In this document: in pieces, positions 9,007 through 18,596 of the stretch
Position numbering within the stretch: the first letter of the stretch is position 1
Layout: the number at the start of each line of letters is the position of its first letter
NCBI GenBank assembly: GCA_944384295.1
Contig: CALWSU010000006.1
Location: forward strand, 1 to 64,000
From: an uncultured Lachnospiraceae bacterium
Lineage (GTDB): Bacteria; Bacillota; Clostridia; Lachnospirales; Anaerotignaceae
Direction of reading: 5' to 3'
Length of the DNA: 64,000 nucleotides
Notes under the pieces: model-generated
Seen by the model: only the letters and a program-made list of their open reading frames with translations
Told to the model about the DNA's origin: nothing
Databases searched by the model: none
Translations under genes and position numbers: made by a program

Positions 9007-12000
9007 GTGAACAATATAAACGATTTTATCATAAATGGGGATATTTTGGTGAAATGTGAAACCAAAGAAAAAATCATCCATATTCCTGATGGTATTAGAA
9101 TCATAGCGGAAAATTGTTTTAAAGGTTGTACATCAATAGAAGAAGTTTATATGCCGGATACTGTGGAAGCAATCAAAGCACATAGTTTCAAAGGTTGCAA
9201 AAATATGAAAAAAATTCGTATTTCTAAAAACTTGAATCAGATAGGCGATTATGCGTTTCATAGATGCCATAATTTAGAAAAAATAGAATTACCTTGTTAT
9301 GTTGAGGAATTAGGGAATTGTGTTTTTCTATATTGTGATAATATGAAAGAAATCCATATGTTTGGTGTCAAAAAATTTGGGAAACAAGTTTTTTTGAATA
9401 ATGTCAATTTAGAAAAAATATATATTTCTAAAAATATGGACAAAAATTGTATTGTTGATGTTTTTACAGGTTGTTCCAAACTGAAAGAAATCCATTTTTC
9501 TGACCATACATATTATAAGATGGAAAATTCGATTGATGTATTATGTTCTGATAGCGATGCCCCTGAATTGGTCAAAATGATAGTAAAAGATGTATACCGT
9601 ATGATGGAGTTTGAGAATGGTGTTATTACAAAATTTTTAACGAATCTTAGAGAATTTGAACTTTGTGAAGGAATCACAGAAATTGGTAAAAGTTGTTTTT
9701 TTGATAAAAAAGGTATTCTATCTGTGAAATTTCCCAAAAGCTTGAAAAAAATCAATCCGAAGGCATTCAGAAATTGTGTCAGTTTAGAAAAAATAGAATT
9801 TCAAAATGATAATGTAGAAATTTGTAAGGATGCTGTTCAAAATTGTACTTCTCTGAAATATATCAAACTGGCGAATGGGAATGAATATGAATTACAATGT
9901 ATAGGAGAAAACCATAGTCATTTACCAGATTTAGTTAAAAAAATTCATCACCAAGTTTTAAGTAATTTTATCATAAGCGGTAATATTTTAATCAAGTATA
10001 TTGGGATAGAAGAAAGAGTGACGATTCCAGATGGTATTGAAATCATAGGGGAAAGGGCTTTTGCAAAGAATGAAACGATTGTAACAATGATATTGCCCGA
10101 TAGTATCAAAATCATAGAAGAAGAAGCTTTTTCAGATTGTATCATGTTGCAAAAAATAAATTTACCGCAAAATATCCGTGAGATAGGGAAATCTGCTTTT
10201 GAAAATTGCGTGAAATTGATGAAGGTTGTATTGCCACAAAGTATAGATACCATCCATACATCAACATTTAGCCGTTGTCAATCTTTATCGGATGTAATAT
10301 TCAGTCATTGTGTAAAAACAATAGAAGATATGGCTTTTTATAAATGCAAAAAACTGAAAAATATCAATATTACAGATGGTCTGGAATATATAGGGGAATT
10401 GGCTTTTTATATGTGCCATGCTTTATATAATGTCAATATCCCACAAACAGTAAGATTTTTGGGAAATAGCAGTTTTTCAGCTTCTGGTGTAAGATATGCG
10501 AAAATTCATTGTAAATCTATGGGCAAAGATGTATTTTCATACTGCAAAAAATTGAAAGAAGTCGTTTTTTGTGAAGGCGTAGAAAAAGTTGGAGCTAATT
10601 TTGCTTATGCGTGTTCCAATCTTGTACAAGTGCAGTTTCCTGCGACCATTCGATCTATAGAAAGAAATGCTTTTGCGAAAACTTCATTTTTAGACGATAT
10701 GGAAAAAGACGAAAATGGAATCAAAGCAGCACAAAATATCCTTTTTGAAGTGAAAAGTGGTAACGAAACTCTTATCATAAATGATGATATCCATGTGATT
10801 GCTGGAGGAGCTTTTTATAATAATCCTGATATTGTAAAAGTAGATTTTCAAGAAAAATCCAAATGGATCAATGAATATACATTTTGTGAATGTACCAATT
10901 TAAAAGAAGTGATATTACCAAAGAATACAAAAGAAATCCCAAAAGGATTTTTTGAAGGTTGCCGTAATTTGGAAAAAGTAGGGATATATCAGGAGCAGCA
11001 TACAGTTGAAGTGATTCACGAAAGAGCCTTCTTGTATTGTGAAAATTTAAAACAAATATTTTCACTCAATCATATCAAAGAAATTTGCTATGGTAGTTTT
11101 TATTATTTATATCATATATTAAAAAACAATCAAAACAATCTTATAAACCATTCTATCCATATGATAGGGGAGAGCTATTATGATACCAAACTTTTGCATA
11201 CGATTGCCCAAAGTGCTAATAGGATATTGATATTCGCAAATTGTGTGATACATGGTATGGATTATGAAAATGAAATTTTATATATACCCGAAGGAGTAGA
11301 AAGTATCAGTGGATATGCTTTTTATCAAAATCAATCTATTAAGAAAGTGATATTACCCAAAACTTTGAAGTATATTGGACAAGCTTGTTTTTTCCATTGC
11401 GAAAATTTAGAGGAAATTGAATTTCATGGTAAGTTAGAATGGATAGGAAAAGAAGCTTTTTCGAGATGTACTTCTTTAAAACAAATTGATTTAGAAATTG
11501 AGTGCATAGAAGAAAATACTTTCTCTTGGTGTACTTCTGTGAAAACGATAAATTTAAAAAATATACATACCATCAAAAAATATGCTTTCATGGGATGCAA
11601 TCAAGTAGAAACTTTAAATTTATGTAACATTCGTTCCATCGAGAAAGAGGCTTTTTGCTATTGTGATGGTATAAAAGAAATAGATTTCTGCTCTGTTCAT
11701 ACCATAGGAGAAAAGGCATTTTTGGAATGTAAAAATTTAGAGAGTGTGGTTTTGTCGGAAAACAATTTTATAGAGCGTAGTGCATTTGAAAATTGCGCAT
11801 CATTAAAAGTCATAAAAATAAATGGTTTTGCAAAAAATCTATTTTTTAGAAGTTATGCTTTTACAGGTTGTACGAATTTATGTCAAATAGTTGACCAGGA
11901 AAGTACTTATACGATGGATGGTATTGATTTCTTAAACAATGAAAATGATCCAGATTACATCAAACGTATCTATGCAAGTGCCTTAAATTGTTTTTATATC

Positions 12001-13047
12001 AATGAACATAAGGTTTTAGAAAAATATTATAATTATGGTTATAAAGTGACGATTCCGAATGGTGTTGTTGCGATTGGAAATGATGTTTTTAAAAATCATG
12101 CAAATTTAGAATATATTCATATCCCAAAAAGTGTAAATTACATTGGTCATAGAGCGTTTCATGAAACTTTATGGCTAGAAAAAAAGGCAACAGATACTAT
12201 GGTGGTGGTCAATGATATGATCATTTATGGTTCTATGTGCAAAGGGGTTGTCACAATACCAGAAAATATTAAATTGATATGTGGTTGGGCTTTTGCAGCA
12301 GGATATGAAATAGAAAAAATAGTATTTGATATCGACGAAAATGATATCAAAATAGACGATTATGCTTTTCGGAATTGTATTAATTTGAAAAGTGTTGTAT
12401 TGAAAAATGGTAGGGAATATATGCTTTCTTCTGTGGAAGATAAAAAACGAACGGATATACCACATATGGTGCAAAAAATATTTCAAGAAAGTTATAATTG
12501 TTTCAAAGTGGATGAGAACAATATTTTGTACGAATCTACGAAAAGTATAAAAAACATGAATTTTCCAAAAGATATCCAAGGCGTTGGAGAACAAGTTTTC
12601 AAACAATGTTATACATTAGAAAATATACAATTGAATCACGAACTGAAAATATTGAAAAAAGAATGTTTTATGGATTGTTATTATATCCATACGATAAAAA
12701 ACAATCATCATGTAGAAATTGTAGAGGAAAAAGCATTTGCGAATTGTATCCATCTAAAATATATTGATCGTTTTGAAAAATTAAAAACATTAGGGAAGAG
12801 AGCATTTGAAAATTGTGAGAATTTGAAAGAAATTCTGCTATCAGAAGAACTAGAGGAAATATCAGAAAAAACATTTTTTCGATGCAAGAACTTAGAAAAA
12901 ATTGAGATTCCTGCAAATGTGAAAGTGATTGGAAAAGAAGCGTTTGCTTTTTGTACAAAACTAAAATATGTGATTTATCATGGTGATAAGAATTTCATAC
13001 GTATTAGTGATGATGCTTTTCGTGGTTGTGATAATTTAATGGTGTGA
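9007..13047 (+). CDS. giant BspA-type leucine-rich-repeat (LRR_5) protein, no export signal
   Basis: The start is taken as GTG 9007, with AGAGG at 8995-8999 overlapping the dus stop; an ATG at 8983 inside dus is possible. The 1346-residue protein is built from BspA/LRR_5 repeats of about 23 residues with the pattern I..IG..AF..C..L..I.LP, rich in Cys, Lys and Asn. Repeats are grouped into about seven cassettes. Each opens with a divergent capping strand (for example FIINGDILVKC, FIISGNILIKY, CFYINEHKVLEKY, CFKVDENNILYES) and several are preceded by a helical linker (ELVKMIVKDVYRMM, DLVKKIHHQVLSNF, DYIKRIYASALNCF, HMVQKIFQESYNCF). There is no signal peptide, transmembrane segment, LPxTG or SLH motif, so unlike classical BspA proteins it is predicted to be cytoplasmic. 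The ligand is unknown; such repeats bind proteins. Confidence 0.85.
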   Translation: MNNINDFIINGDILVKCETKEKIIHIPDGIRIIAENCFKGCTSIEEVYMPDTVEAIKAHSFKGCKNMKKIRISKNLNQIGDYAFHRCHNLEKIELPCYVEELGNCVFLYCDNMKEIHMFGVKKFGKQVFLNNVNLEKIYISKNMDKNCIVDVFTGCSKLKEIHFSDHTYYKMENSIDVLCSDSDAPELVKMIVKDVYRMMEFENGVITKFLTNLREFELCEGITEIGKSCFFDKKGILSVKFPKSLKKINPKAFRNCVSLEKIEFQNDNVEICKDAVQNCTSLKYIKLANGNEYELQCIGENHSHLPDLVKKIHHQVLSNFIISGNILIKYIGIEERVTIPDGIEIIGERAFAKNETIVTMILPDSIKIIEEEAFSDCIMLQKINLPQNIREIGKSAFENCVKLMKVVLPQSIDTIHTSTFSRCQSLSDVIFSHCVKTIEDMAFYKCKKLKNINITDGLEYIGELAFYMCHALYNVNIPQTVRFLGNSSFSASGVRYAKIHCKSMGKDVFSYCKKLKEVVFCEGVEKVGANFAYACSNLVQVQFPATIRSIERNAFAKTSFLDDMEKDENGIKAAQNILFEVKSGNETLIINDDIHVIAGGAFYNNPDIVKVDFQEKSKWINEYTFCECTNLKEVILPKNTKEIPKGFFEGCRNLEKVGIYQEQHTVEVIHERAFLYCENLKQIFSLNHIKEICYGSFYYLYHILKNNQNNLINHSIHMIGESYYDTKLLHTIAQSANRILIFANCVIHGMDYENEILYIPEGVESISGYAFYQNQSIKKVILPKTLKYIGQACFFHCENLEEIEFHGKLEWIGKEAFSRCTSLKQIDLEIECIEENTFSWCTSVKTINLKNIHTIKKYAFMGCNQVETLNLCNIRSIEKEAFCYCDGIKEIDFCSVHTIGEKAFLECKNLESVVLSENNFIERSAFENCASLKVIKINGFAKNLFFRSYAFTGCTNLCQIVDQESTYTMDGIDFLNNENDPDYIKRIYASALNCFYINEHKVLEKYYNYGYKVTIPNGVVAIGNDVFKNHANLEYIHIPKSVNYIGHRAFHETLWLEKKATDTMVVVNDMIIYGSMCKGVVTIPENIKLICGWAFAAGYEIEKIVFDIDENDIKIDDYAFRNCINLKSVVLKNGREYMLSSVEDKKRTDIPHMVQKIFQESYNCFKVDENNILYESTKSIKNMNFPKDIQGVGEQVFKQCYTLENIQLNHELKILKKECFMDCYYIHTIKNNHHVEIVEEKAFANCIHLKYIDRFEKLKTLGKRAFENCENLKEILLSEELEEISEKTFFRCKNLEKIEIPANVKVIGKEAFAFCTKLKYVIYHGDKNFIRISDDAFRGCDNLMV

Positions 13048-13054
13048 GTTTGTC

Positions 13055-14140
13055 ATGAAATATAGAAGATTAGGAAACACAGATTTATACGTTTCGGAAG
13101 TTGGATTTGGTACGATACCGATTTTGAAAGGGCATGTAAAAGTATTACCAAATTATTATAATTGTGATGATGACGAAGCCATTTCTATTATGGAATATGC
13201 TTATCATTTGGGTTGTAATATATTTGATACAGCAATTGTACCAGAGTATGGAGATGCAGAAATCAAGCTGGGTAAATTTGCCAATCAAATCGGGAGAGAA
13301 AAAATTATCATTTCCGATAAAGCACGATTTTTTAAAGGACATGAGATTTACAATGCCGTTTACACATCGATAGAAAATCTCGGAACATATCCTGATATAT
13401 ACTTTGTGCATCAAGTAGATTTAGACAATATGAATGATGTTTTTGAAAAAGATGGAGCATTAGACGCTTTGCAGGAGTTAAAAAAACAAGGTAAAATTCG
13501 TTATATAGGTATCGCTTCACATTATTATGATGTGTTATGCAAAGGTGCGCAGGATAAAAGAGTGGATGTTTTGCAAGGGAGTGGTAATATCTTAGAAAGG
13601 GGTATGCTGGATAGAATAGAAAAAGAAATCGCTTTTGCACAAAAAGGTTTTATATTGAATAAAGTATATGCTGCGGGGATATTGCCAAAGTTTTTTGATA
13701 CAAAGGAATTGATTCGTGGAGTTTTAAGTTATCCTATTTCAACGGCATTGATAGGCATAGGAACCAAGCAACAAGCAGATAGCGCATTTTTATATGAAAC
13801 TGAAAAGAATGAAGATCATACAAGACCTTCCTTTCATTCTGTAATCAGCCGTTTGAATATGAACTTTGCACCCATATATTGTGATAGATGTCAAAAATGT
13901 AAATGTGAGTATGGCACACAAATACATATTTTATTTAGACAATATAATTATTATTTTCTAGGAAAAGATTATTGGGCATTAAGAAAATTGGATTTAAGTA
14001 TTCAAGAAAGTGCTGCGCATTGTAGAAAATGTGTTCATGTGAAATGTATTCGATGTTGTCCATATGGTCTTGATATACCCAATATCATGCAAAAAATAGA
14101 ATTGCTCGTGCATCAACATATCAGAAATTCGATTATTTAA
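13055..14140 (+). CDS. aldo/keto reductase with C-terminal Fe-S cluster module
   Basis: Residues 1-260 form an aldo/keto reductase barrel with a recognisable catalytic tetrad: Asp58 (NIFDTA), Tyr65, Lys89 (ISDKA) and His119 (YFVHQ). The C-terminal 100 residues hold two cysteine groups, YCDRCQKCKCEYG and HCRKCVHVKCIRCCPYGLDIP, resembling the 4Fe-4S module of ferredoxin-type aldo/keto reductases. This suggests electron exchange with ferredoxin rather than NAD(P)H-only chemistry; the substrate is unknown. The ATG lies 7 nt after the LRR stop with only a weak ribosome binding site, so translation is probably coupled. It closes the dus-LRR-reductase unit. Confidence 0.85.
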   Translation: MKYRRLGNTDLYVSEVGFGTIPILKGHVKVLPNYYNCDDDEAISIMEYAYHLGCNIFDTAIVPEYGDAEIKLGKFANQIGREKIIISDKARFFKGHEIYNAVYTSIENLGTYPDIYFVHQVDLDNMNDVFEKDGALDALQELKKQGKIRYIGIASHYYDVLCKGAQDKRVDVLQGSGNILERGMLDRIEKEIAFAQKGFILNKVYAAGILPKFFDTKELIRGVLSYPISTALIGIGTKQQADSAFLYETEKNEDHTRPSFHSVISRLNMNFAPIYCDRCQKCKCEYGTQIHILFRQYNYYFLGKDYWALRKLDLSIQESAAHCRKCVHVKCIRCCPYGLDIPNIMQKIELLVHQHIRNSII

Positions 14141-14152
14141 ATAAGATAAGCA

Positions 14153-14188
14153 AAAAGCCCTGTATTTCGTATGAAATGCAAGGCTTTT
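14153..14188. terminator. bidirectional terminator between convergent genes
   Basis: AAAAGCC-C-TGTATTTC pairs with GAAATGCA-A-GGCTTTT across a 4-nt loop. The stem ends in A and T tracts on the two sides, so it can serve both the reductase (+) and the aldolase-like pseudogene (-). Confidence 0.85.
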
Positions 14189-14209
14189 CCACTATCCATA
14201 AAAGAAATA

Positions 14210-15319
14210 TTATGATTTTTGATGACTGTTTCCACGAACATTAACAGCAATATGTACCTTGACTTCATGATTTTTTGTACCTACCAGCCAACTGGTCAAA
14301 TTAGCGGAAGAACAAGAGTGATTGGGGATGATTTCAATTTTATCTCCAATTTGTAATGTGGTTTTGCCATGAATTTTAATTTTGCCAACTTCTTCAGACA
14401 GCCCGTCGATGGTCAATTCAGGATGTCCTTTCACGATACCAAACCCATGAACGGCTGATTTACCATGTGCGCCCTGGTCTAAGCCAAGACATTTCGCGCC
14501 TGCGTCGCAAAGCAATGTATCTTCAGAAGGATGCGAAATAATGGTTGCGAGTACAGTTAAGGAGCAATCTTCTTCTTTTGCGCTGCCTAAAGCAATTTGA
14601 ATGGCATCATGATATACATAATTGCCGGGATGATAGATTTGGATAGCAGGATTCTCTACAGTTAGTTGAAAAGTTGGTGTAGAACCGCTTGTAACATAAA
14701 AATCTGTAAAGTCTGCCTCTTTTAGTTTTGTGGCAGTTTCAGCTAAAACATCTCATTCTAGTTTGGCTACAGCAGTGCGTTCTTCTTGTGTAGTGCAACC
14801 ATATACTTGCCCAGGGTGGGTAGAAATACCAAATAATTTTAAATGAGGAAATGACTTCATTTTTTCAGCAAAATCTATTACTTTTTTTGGATGGATTCCA
14901 AAACGATGAAAATCCATATCTACAATGATAGAGTAATAAAAAATAATTTGTTCTTTTTCTGCCCATTCTTCTAAAAGATGTGCTACATCTAAATGATCCA
15001 AACGAATGATAATTTTTGCCTTTTTCGCAAGTGCTGCAAGACGAGAAATGTTTTTAGGATTTGCAACAGGATAGGCATACATGACGTTTTTGGCACCTGC
15101 TTCCACAGCCATTTCACATTCATCGACAGTGCCGCATAAGACGCCTTCTGCCCCCATTTCTAGCTGTTTTTTGAGGATTGTTGCGCTTTTATGAGTTTTT
15201 ACCATAGGCCAAAGTGCTTTATGATTTTGCGTACATTGATTTTGATAATTACGTAAATTATTCTCCATGATATCTAAATCAAGCAAAATCGCAGGAGTTT
15301 CTAAATCTTTTGTATACAT
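14210..15319 (-). pseudogene. D-threonine aldolase / D-serine dehydratase-like PLP enzyme with one in-frame stop
   Basis: Starting at 15319 (AAAGGA ribosome binding site) the frame encodes an alanine-racemase-fold PLP enzyme of about 369 residues. ETPAILLDLD and PMVKTHK (PLP lysine) open the barrel; HRFGIHP, FGISTHPGQVYG and FYVTSGSTPT follow. The C-terminal domain ends with IIPNHSCSSANL, whose His and Cys bind the metal in DSD1/D-threonine aldolases. A single TGA at 14753-14755 (after VAKLE) interrupts it; the reading frame continues unchanged on both sides and nothing else is damaged. A CGA-to-TGA change would explain it (expected VAKLERDVLAE). If the stop is real, the protein lacks its metal-binding domain. 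Substrate assignment (D-Thr, D-Ser or another D-amino acid) is open. Confidence 0.85.
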
Positions 15320-15635
15320 GAAAAACACATCCTTTCCATTGATATTTTTATTCAAACATAAGGCAAACAAAATGTCAAGAAAACAAATTTTGAAACTTTG
15401 TTATCTGTGTATGATATTTTTTTGTATTTCGTTGCAATGCAAAAATTGTATAGTTAGCAATAGAATATAGGCATTAGACATCATGCAAAAAATGTTTTAC
15501 AATAAAAATATAGTTATGTATTTCTAAAATTACATAAAGAAACCATACAAGTGGTTCAAGAAGGTTTTGGAAGAGATATTATTTTTTTGATATCATGAAA
15601 TATTGATAGATTTTTCAGTATAGGAGGTTCAAAAT

Positions 15636-16111
15636 ATGAAAAATTTAGTGGCTTTTTTTCTGCAAGTGGTACAACAAAGAAAGTGGCAAAAAATCTTTCC
15701 ACAGCCATAGGTTCAGATTTGTACGAAATCAAACCAGAAGTAGCATATACACAGCAGGATTTGAATTGGATGGATAAAAATTCTCGTAGTTCTATTGAAA
15801 TGAATGACCCCAATTCTCGTCCGAAAATAGCGGATACATCTACTCAAATTACAGAATATGATTGTATTTTCTTGGGATTTCCAATTTGGTGGTATACAGC
15901 ACCAACCATTATACGTACTTTTTTAGAAAGCTATGATTTTTCAGGGAAAACAATTGTTTTGTTTGCTACTTCAGGTGGTAGCGGTTTGGGCAATATTGCA
16001 AAAGAATTGTTGTCTAGTTGTCCTAATGCTACGATAAAAGATGGAAAACTTTTTAATGGAAAAATTTCTAATGAACAATTGAAAAAATGGGCAGAAAGCT
16101 TTTCCAGATAA
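15636..16111 (+). pseudogene. flavodoxin, frameshifted at a T7 tract
   Basis: AGGAGG (15622-15627) precedes ATG 15636, which opens MKNLVAFF. At the T7 run (15653-15659) the frame then leaves the protein and stops about 12 codons later. Rereading one T (a -1 shift) restores the FMN phosphate loop FSASGTTKKVAKNL and an intact long-chain-type flavodoxin: YDCIFLGFPIWWYTAP, FLESYDFSGK, LFATSGGSGLGN, and a C-terminus to 16111, about 158 residues in all. It would bind FMN and carry electrons, or act as an NAD(P)H-dependent flavoprotein. Everything past the tract is undamaged, so a sequencing error, phase variation or slippage are all possible. Confidence 0.85.
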
Positions 16112-16152
16112 CAACAAATAATAAATTTATGAAATAAATTATTTTTACGCAT

Positions 16153-16185
16153 CAAAACCACTAGTTTCCTAGTGGTTTTGTTTGG
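16153..16185 (+). terminator. Rho-independent terminator after flavodoxin
   Basis: CAAAACCACTAG (16153-16164) pairs perfectly with CTAGTGGTTTTG (16169-16180) across a TTTC loop, followed by TTTGG. Confidence 0.85.
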
Positions 16186-16441
16186 CTTGCATTACACACA
16201 AAAAGTAAACTAGAAACCAATATGAGCAATTCATTTTTTGATGTTTTCATGGGATTAGAATTATGATAATATAAAGAAAATATATTTTTTGCCAGGCATC
16301 AAAATTTTGGATGAAATAATGTTGTATAGTCTGAGAAAAATAAAAATAGCAGCATGCATCATAACAATGATAAAACAGTTGTGTTATTTTTATCAAAAAG
16401 AAAAAACATGAAAAACATTTTTTCATGAAAAAAAATCTAAT

Positions 16442-16942
16442 TTGAAAAAATATATAGCTTTTCTCCTAGATTTTTCACGCCTTGCATTATGCTGTCTGTT
16501 GGGACAGAATATATGCAAGGTTTTTGTTTATCGGGATTTGTTTTTTGAAATAACAAGGAATGACATACAAAACAGGAGGAAAAGAATACCAAAACAAGAA
16601 TGGACAGAAAAATATGAAGCAATAAAAGAAAATCTGATTTGTAAGATGGATTTAGACGCTTATTTCACAAAGAATCAGATTGCAAATAAGAAAGTAGATA
16701 CATAAAAAATAGACATGGTCCATTTCCCAGCAGGAACAATTATTGCTTCTGGTTGGGGGGGATGGTGTATATCCTTGTTATTTTGGATATGACGAAGATG
16801 GCAAGATAAGTCTATATTCATTTTATAGATATTGAAGTGGAGTACGATGAATCAGGCAAAAGAAATATGGGGAGTAAGACAAAAATAAAAAGTGAGCAAG
16901 TGAAAGAAATGGAGCAAAGATTGAGCATTTTGCGTATATGAA
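16442..16942 (+). pseudogene. decayed DUF4241-like gene
   Basis: Pieces of one protein can be read across several lesions. A frame at 16442-16705 (beginning at a TTG) ends DLDAYFTKNQIANKKVDT; after its TAA the same frame continues KIDMVHFPAGTIIASGW. A G7 tract at 16755-16761 carries one G too many, after which GDGVYPCYFGYDEDGKIS reads in a second frame. A further shift near 16820 gives DIEVEYDESG. The SGWGDGVYPCYFGYDEDG motif resembles the C-terminus of DUF4241 proteins, which often occur among immunity genes. A hairpin with CCTTGCAT/ATGCAAGG arms and a T-rich tail lies at about 16489-16535, so the N-terminal frame may not belong to the gene. It is clearly non-functional. Confidence 0.5.
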
Positions 16943-16963
16943 ATCAGAAAAGGAGAATACAAA

Positions 16964-17824
16964 ATGGCACTACGCGAGAAAAACATTATGCCTCCGCCTT
17001 GGCTGGCACATCGAGAAATCGAACGATATTCTATTGGCTGGCGTATGGGCTATGGGGAGGATTATATTTATCGTTTTGGAGATTGGTTAGATACTCTTTC
17101 TCGAGAAGAACTTGCAGAATATAGAATGTTGTTTCCAGAGCCAGTAACATGGCGCGGCTGGTGGGACGATGAAGCAGCCAGCCAGATTTTGGAACAAAAG
17201 AACTTTCATGTAGAATTATGGCAACCGAACGGTCAGCCGAAATATAATCGTCAGTGGTTGCAACAAGAAATGGCATCTGGAAAACAGTATGATTTTTGTT
17301 TCTTTTGGGGACATCAGCCTTCTGAAGATGGAAGTGTTAGCCAAAGCTGTTTGAGTCAATGGTGGAAGAAAGATTTTGATAGTATGGAACAAACTTATTG
17401 TTGTATGGAGCAATATATGATGGCTGCGAAAGCAGAACTATTTGAAAATCAGGAAATTAGAGAACAAATATTAGAAAACAATGATCCCAAACAGATCAAG
17501 GCTCTTGGACGAAAAGTCAAAGGATTTCATCAGTTTGTATGGGATCAATTCAAATATGCCATTGTACTAAATGGAAATTGGTGTAAATTTAGTCAGAATC
17601 AAGACTTACGAGAATTTTTGCTCTCTACCCAAGACAGCATTTTGGTTGAGGCAAGTCCTTATGATAGTATTTGGGGCATTCATCTTTCTGCAAATTCTCC
17701 CGCAGCAAAAGACCCATCAAAATGGCATGGGCAAAATCTACTAGGTTTTGCATTGATGGAAATAAGAGATGAATTGCGTCGTGTGACACAAAATGAGTAT
17801 CTTTGTGATTGGAAAACGGTATAA
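16964..17824 (+). CDS. NADAR-domain protein (YbiA/RibX-like N-glycosidase fold)
   Basis: The 286-residue protein carries a C-terminal NADAR domain (about residues 111-280): FCFFWGHQPS, SQSCLSQWW, CMEQYMMAAKAELF, KALGRKVKGF, IVLNGNWCKFSQN, LVEASPYDSIWGI and GQNLLGFALMEIRDEL. All are hallmark segments, including the Glu and Asp of the active cleft. Family members cleave N-glycosidic bonds of riboflavin precursors or remove ADP-ribose from nucleic acids, and some act as antitoxins to DarT-type toxins. Residues 1-105 form a Trp-rich extra domain (MPPPWLAHREIERYSIGWRMG) that I cannot name. AAAGGAG precedes the ATG. No DarT homologue is in the window. The neighbours are immunity-like remnants, so an accessory role is plausible. 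Confidence 0.85.
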   Translation: MALREKNIMPPPWLAHREIERYSIGWRMGYGEDYIYRFGDWLDTLSREELAEYRMLFPEPVTWRGWWDDEAASQILEQKNFHVELWQPNGQPKYNRQWLQQEMASGKQYDFCFFWGHQPSEDGSVSQSCLSQWWKKDFDSMEQTYCCMEQYMMAAKAELFENQEIREQILENNDPKQIKALGRKVKGFHQFVWDQFKYAIVLNGNWCKFSQNQDLREFLLSTQDSILVEASPYDSIWGIHLSANSPAAKDPSKWHGQNLLGFALMEIRDELRRVTQNEYLCDWKTV

Positions 17825-18013
17825 AAGACAAGAAGCCTTATCCATCAATGCATACATATCATACATATAGGTCATATAGATACAAATTTGTCTTGTGTAG
17901 AGGCGATGTGTTTAGCATGTAATGCATAAACTTGCATTTTCAGAAGAAATATGCAAAAAAGTGTAAATATGGTATGGAAAAATAATCGTAAAAATGTGAG
18001 GGGAATGATTGAC

Positions 18014-18328
18014 ATGCTGGAGTATATCAAACTATTTTATGAACATCAGAATCATGAAGAACCTGTAATCATTTTGTATGAAGTAAATTTAGATGATGAA
18101 CGTCTTGCGATGCGGTCAATTGATATTTTTGCAGACGGTCATACAAATAATATTGATGATCTTTATGATGGAGTCATTGAAATACTACCCATTCCTACAG
18201 TAGAAGAATTTAATATGCATATTTGGGGAGAAGAATTTAATGCTTGCTGTATCAGTCAAGCCGAATTTGAAGCAATATGGACCAGCCATTTTTATGATGG
18301 AGATATGCAAAAACAGATATCTAAATAA
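18014..18328 (+). CDS. DUF6881-like small protein
   Basis: Taking ATG 18014 (GAGGGG 10 nt upstream) gives 104 residues: MLEYIKLFYEHQNHEEPVII is the typical opening of DUF6881 proteins, followed by DDERLAMRSIDIFADGHTNN and a C-terminal ISQAEFEAIWTSHFYDG. The family is uncharacterised and is common in clusters of small orphan immunity-like genes of Firmicutes and actinomycetes. It is small, acidic and soluble. An upstream in-frame extension to 17951 lacks a ribosome binding site. It follows the NADAR gene by about 190 nt, possibly with its own promoter. Confidence 0.7.
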   Translation: MLEYIKLFYEHQNHEEPVIILYEVNLDDERLAMRSIDIFADGHTNNIDDLYDGVIEILPIPTVEEFNMHIWGEEFNACCISQAEFEAIWTSHFYDGDMQKQISK

Positions 18329-18596
18329 TTTGATACGTTCGGTTTCTAGTAATATGCAAAACAGAACATATAGAAAAAACAATCAACGATAAACAACGAA
18401 ATGATATATCGTATCTAATTGATGCCGTGATGTATACAAAATGCTGCGTATGTGGATGGATAGGAACATAAAATCTATTAGGTATATCAATATATATTTT
18501 ATTAGTAAAATTTGCTATCTTTTCAGTTATATTTGGCAAGTAAAGAAAGTAAGCGTTTTTAAACATACTTCAAAGCAATCGAAGGATGGTGATTTT

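Noticed and set aside
13164..13373. Second plus-strand frame inside the aldo/keto reductase gene
   Set aside because: It is out of phase with a well-supported gene and has no start signal.
14753..14755. Selenocysteine reading of the in-frame TGA
   Set aside because: The position is not near the PLP lysine or the metal site, no selenocysteine insertion hairpin is evident just downstream, and family members are not selenoproteins as far as I know.
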